Assembly: GCA_913030605.1 (NCBI GenBank)
Contig: CAJWEZ010000040.1
Span: 1-42,530 of the forward strand
Direction of reading: 5' to 3'
DNA length: 42,530 bases
From: an uncultured Spirochaeta sp.
GTDB taxonomy: Bacteria > Spirochaetota > Spirochaetia > DSM-27196 > Alkalispirochaetaceae
The notes beneath the pieces were generated by a model, which saw only the letters and a program-made list of their open reading frames with translations, did no database searches and was not told the DNA's origin. This document shows positions 41,689 through 42,530 of the stretch, piece by piece (position 1 is the first letter of the stretch; the number at the start of each line of letters is the position of its first letter). The position numbers and the translations under genes are program-made.

Positions 41689-41718
41689 GCGACGTCTCCT
41701 CATGGAATGCGGTATACT
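41689..41718 (+). promoter_or_regulatory. Putative leaderless promoter of the metallopeptidase gene
   Basis: GCGACG (41689-41694, weak), an 18-base spacer and TATACT (41713-41718) end seven bases before the ATG at 41726. No Shine-Dalgarno site is present. Confidence 0.5.
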
Positions 41719-41725
41719 GTAGACG

Positions 41726-42277
41726 ATGCGGGTTGTGTACGACTACGGCATGGGTCGAACCGGAATCCGTTCCGGCGTCGGCGCAAACATTCCCTCACGC
41801 GACACCGCCGGCGAGGTGCGTCGGGAAACCGTACTGGTGATTTCCCGTGGCCGCGCCGACTCGGCCTACGATCTCAGTCTCTCCGACCGTGCACGCGCCG
41901 GCGACAGCGGCGTCGACCCGACGTCCCCCGAGTACCGCCTATCGGATGACGCGCGCATGCGGGACCGCGAGGTGAGGGCCCACGAGCGCGCCCACGCTCG
42001 GACGCTGGGCCCCTACGCCAGCAGTCCGATCATGTACGACAGCGCCTCCGGGCCCGATGGGGAAACCGTCGCCACCGGTGGTCGCGTCGGTGTGGACCTT
42101 TCCCCCGTTCCCGGCGACCCCGACGCCACGCTCCGCAAGGCCCGGGTCATCCTCAACGCCGCCCGGGCCCCGGGGGATCCATCCGCAGCCGACATGCGGG
42201 TGGCGGCGGAAGCCTATCGTCTGGCGCAGTCCGCACGCGCCGATATTCGCGAACAAACCCGTCCGACAGACGCGTAG
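41726..42277 (+). CDS. Putative zinc metallopeptidase (SprA/CJM1_0395-like)
   Basis: This 183-aa protein resembles a small family of putative metalloproteases. It has the HExxH motif HERAH (86-90, in REVRAHERAHARTLGPYA), then a glycine-rich stretch (YDSASGPDGETVATGGRVGVDLSP) and the conserved tail PDATLRKARVILNAARAPGDPSAADMRVAAEAYRLAQ. The two histidines would bind zinc and the glutamate act as base; the third ligand is not obvious. There is no signal peptide. The N-terminal 80 residues are polar and probably disordered. The substrate is unknown. The ATG at 41726 has a TATACT element seven bases upstream and no ribosome site. Confidence 0.8.
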   Translation: MRVVYDYGMGRTGIRSGVGANIPSRDTAGEVRRETVLVISRGRADSAYDLSLSDRARAGDSGVDPTSPEYRLSDDARMRDREVRAHERAHARTLGPYASSPIMYDSASGPDGETVATGGRVGVDLSPVPGDPDATLRKARVILNAARAPGDPSAADMRVAAEAYRLAQSARADIREQTRPTDA

Positions 42278-42308
42278 GTGGCTCGTCCGCGCCAGGCGAC
42301 CCGCGCGG

Positions 42309-42530
42309 CTATCCCGTCCGCTCCTCCTGCGACCGTACCTCCTGCCACCGTTCCAGAAACCGGACGAGCGTTGCTTCGTGATCGCGGTCGACGAGGACCT
42401 GTACCCCACCACTCCTGACGCCGTCGCCGGAAACCGGTACGCTCACCGCAGCGCAGCCGGCGAGCGACCCCGGAGCGTTCAGTCGCAGCAGAGCCTCCCG
42501 AAACCGTCCGTCCGCCTCGTCCCACATGGG
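42309..42530 (-). CDS. Amidase-signature family protein, C-terminal fragment at window edge
   Basis: The visible 70-odd residues match the end of amidase-signature enzymes: LNAPGSLAGCAAVSVPVSGDGVRSGGVQVLVDRDHEATLVRFLERWQE corresponds to the family's late T.PaNLaGLPAisvP...GlP.GvQlig...eatLl pattern. The stop is at 42309-42311 and the gene continues beyond the right edge. Amidases of this family include GatA and a range of stand-alone amide hydrolases; the Ser-Ser-Lys catalytic residues are outside the window, so the subtype is open. An ATG near 42527 is internal, not a start. Confidence 0.7.
   Translation of the reverse strand, partial: PMWDEADGRFREALLRLNAPGSLAGCAAVSVPVSGDGVRSGGVQVLVDRDHEATLVRFLERWQEVRSQEERTG

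Overview
The window is a dense, GC-rich chromosomal segment of a Gram-negative-type bacterium. An outer-membrane beta-barrel protein with a signal peptide, a lipoprotein, an RseC-like protein and a valyl-tRNA synthetase point to an ordinary chromosome, not a plasmid or phage. The mix of a giant acyl-CoA dehydratase activase fusion, a receiver-PAS-HisKA_2 kinase, nitrate assimilation and a sulfur-handling flavoprotein fusion suggests a facultative anaerobe. I lean towards a high-GC Spirochaetota, with low to moderate confidence. I saw no rRNA, tRNA, transposase, integrase or CRISPR array.

Layout. (1) 1-8646, minus strand: one polar gene run, narK - nitrate reductase - moaA - moaC - mobB/mobA fusion - moeA - moaD - moaE - moeB/thiF (cut by the window edge). 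Most junctions in the Moco part overlap or nearly touch. It couples nitrate uptake and reduction to nearly complete molybdopterin cofactor synthesis. A divergent Crp/Fnr-type regulator (8720-9439) lies across a 73-bp gap holding a perfect GTAAC-N4-GTTAC dyad. (2) 9450-14301: a two-component system (response regulator frameshifted as read) followed by a 34-aa membrane peptide, a degenerate HMA-like protein and an RseC-like protein, all divergent from a CopB-type (CPH) metal P-type ATPase. (3) 14302-21210: a diguanylate cyclase, a HAD phosphatase/phosphomutase, a receiver-PAS3-HisKA_2 kinase with a small partner gene, a small membrane peptide, a DUF819 membrane protein and a tRNA dihydrouridine synthase. 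(4) 21197-30943, minus: an aldehyde dehydrogenase, a beta-phosphoglucomutase-like HAD, the 1513-aa activase fusion, a GT4 glycosyltransferase and a Wzi-like outer-membrane protein. (5) 31141-34600, plus: a four-module CoA-disulfide-reductase/rhodanese/TusA/DsrE fusion and a BrkB-type membrane protein. (6) 34577-36531: a 36-bp minisatellite, a tetR plus NqrC/RnfG-like flavinylated protein operon behind a perfect palindromic operator, a long inverted repeat and a small lipoprotein. (7) 36610-42530: valS, an aldo/keto reductase, a class I glutamine amidotransferase, a GNAT acetyltransferase, a putative zinc metallopeptidase and the C-terminus of an amidase.

The most general unexpected signal is promoter architecture. 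At least nine genes have a TANNNT-like -10 element ending 6-8 nt before the start codon, usually with a recognisable -35 element 17-18 nt further upstream, and no Shine-Dalgarno sequence. Their transcripts would start at or within a base or two of the start codon, so they would be leaderless. Genes inside operons, in contrast, mostly have good GGAGG-type sites or stop/start overlaps.
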